A stretch of 35,439 nucleotides of DNA from the NCBI GenBank assembly GCA_913060495.1, contig CAJXRP010000012.1:68092-103530 (forward strand), read 5' to 3'. This stretch comes from an uncultured Gammaproteobacteria bacterium (GTDB taxonomy: Bacteria > Pseudomonadota > Gammaproteobacteria > Pseudomonadales > Pseudohongiellaceae). How positions within the stretch are numbered: the stretch's first letter is position 1; every line of letters begins with the position of its first letter. This document shows, piece by piece, positions 35,226 through 35,439 of this stretch. The notes beneath the pieces were generated by a model. It saw only the letters and a program-made list of their open reading frames with translations. It was not told where the DNA came from and searched no databases. The position numbers were made by a program, and so were the translations under genes.

Positions 35226-35439
35226 TCGCTGCGAATCCTAGTAAACCAAGTCTCTGATCTCAAAACTCATTCTGGATTTTCGATTGCTCAGGTGACTGCT
35301 GCTGCGAAAAAATAAGCTAAAGTAGAAACTTGAAAGCTGCTCGATGCTATAAGAAAAGGGAATAGCGTAGTACAAGGATATTGCTGTAAGAAATTAAGGC
35401 GCTAAAGTGGAAACTTGAAAGCCGCTCGATGCTATAAGA
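35226..35439. other. Intergenic region at the window end
   Basis: After the TPR-like gene, 214 bases run to the window edge without a recognisable gene. The right half consists of the imperfect repeat listed separately. Nothing else was identified in the left half. Confidence 0.5.
35316..35439 (+). repeat. Imperfect direct repeat, period 85 bases, cut by the window end
   Basis: A 39-base core occurs at 35316-35354 and again at 35401-35439, with only two differences, both A/G or T/C transitions. It begins GCTAAAGT and ends GATGCTATAAGA. Weaker similarity extends upstream of both copies (TGCTG, then an A-rich stretch). The second copy ends exactly at the window edge, so the true repeat length and copy number are unknown. 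Confidence 0.85.

Noticed and set aside
35316..35439. CRISPR array
   Set aside because: Only two copies with a 46-base spacer are visible, the repeats differ, flanking similarity extends into the spacer, and no cas gene is present.

Overview
The window reads as chromosomal DNA of a Gram-negative bacterium, most probably a marine-type gammaproteobacterium. The gene set includes prfC (a release factor 3 of the E. coli length), the tgt-yajC-secD-secF block, an MltD-like transglycosylase and many exported proteins with Sec signal peptides. I cannot assign a genus. Base composition looks intermediate and even. I saw no rRNA, tRNA, phage gene, transposase or CRISPR array.

Layout. (1) 1-582: 5' part of a gene for a conserved exported protein on the minus strand. 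(2) 783-3092: a GspE/PilB-type ATPase fused to a GAF domain, with no secretion or pilus genes beside it. (3) 3386-5362: a small membrane protein, a signal-anchored protein and an unrecognised protein, with a 537-base AT-rich gap (4154-4690) holding three DnaA-box-like sites. (4) 5401-6564: an acyl-CoA dehydrogenase, divergent from prfC. (5) 6805-15432: the housekeeping block prfC, tgt, yajC, secD, secF, then a LysM lytic transglycosylase. (6) 15446-19076: a GTDC1-type glycosyltransferase (candidate queuosine-tRNA mannosyltransferase), a glutathione S-transferase, an SDR dehydrogenase and a Nudix hydrolase. (7) 19418-34260: eight genes, all on the plus strand, forming a MoxR-centred locus. (8) 34428-35225: an exported TPR-like protein, then an imperfect repeat with 85-base spacing that runs off the window end.

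The most interesting part is the MoxR locus. The order is a DUF4175-type giant membrane protein with a glutamine-rich tail, a membrane VWA protein with a GATase-like domain, an exported caspase-fold protein whose expected cysteine is serine, an exported TPR protein with an HExxH metallopeptidase centre, a DUF4159 protein, the MoxR AAA+ ATPase, a DUF58 protein, and a BatA-like membrane VWA protein. MoxR, DUF58 and VWA proteins are an established association. Here they are joined by two peptidase-fold proteins and several large envelope proteins in one close-packed cluster. I infer a cytoplasmic ATPase working through DUF58 and VWA partners on an envelope assembly or quality-control complex; its substrate cannot be read from sequence.

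A second link is queuosine. tgt inserts the queuosine precursor into tRNA, and about 6 kb away lies a homologue of the eukaryotic enzyme that mannosylates queuosine in tRNA-Asp. Several gaps between genes also carry inverted repeats with nested or mutually exclusive arms that the genes do not explain.
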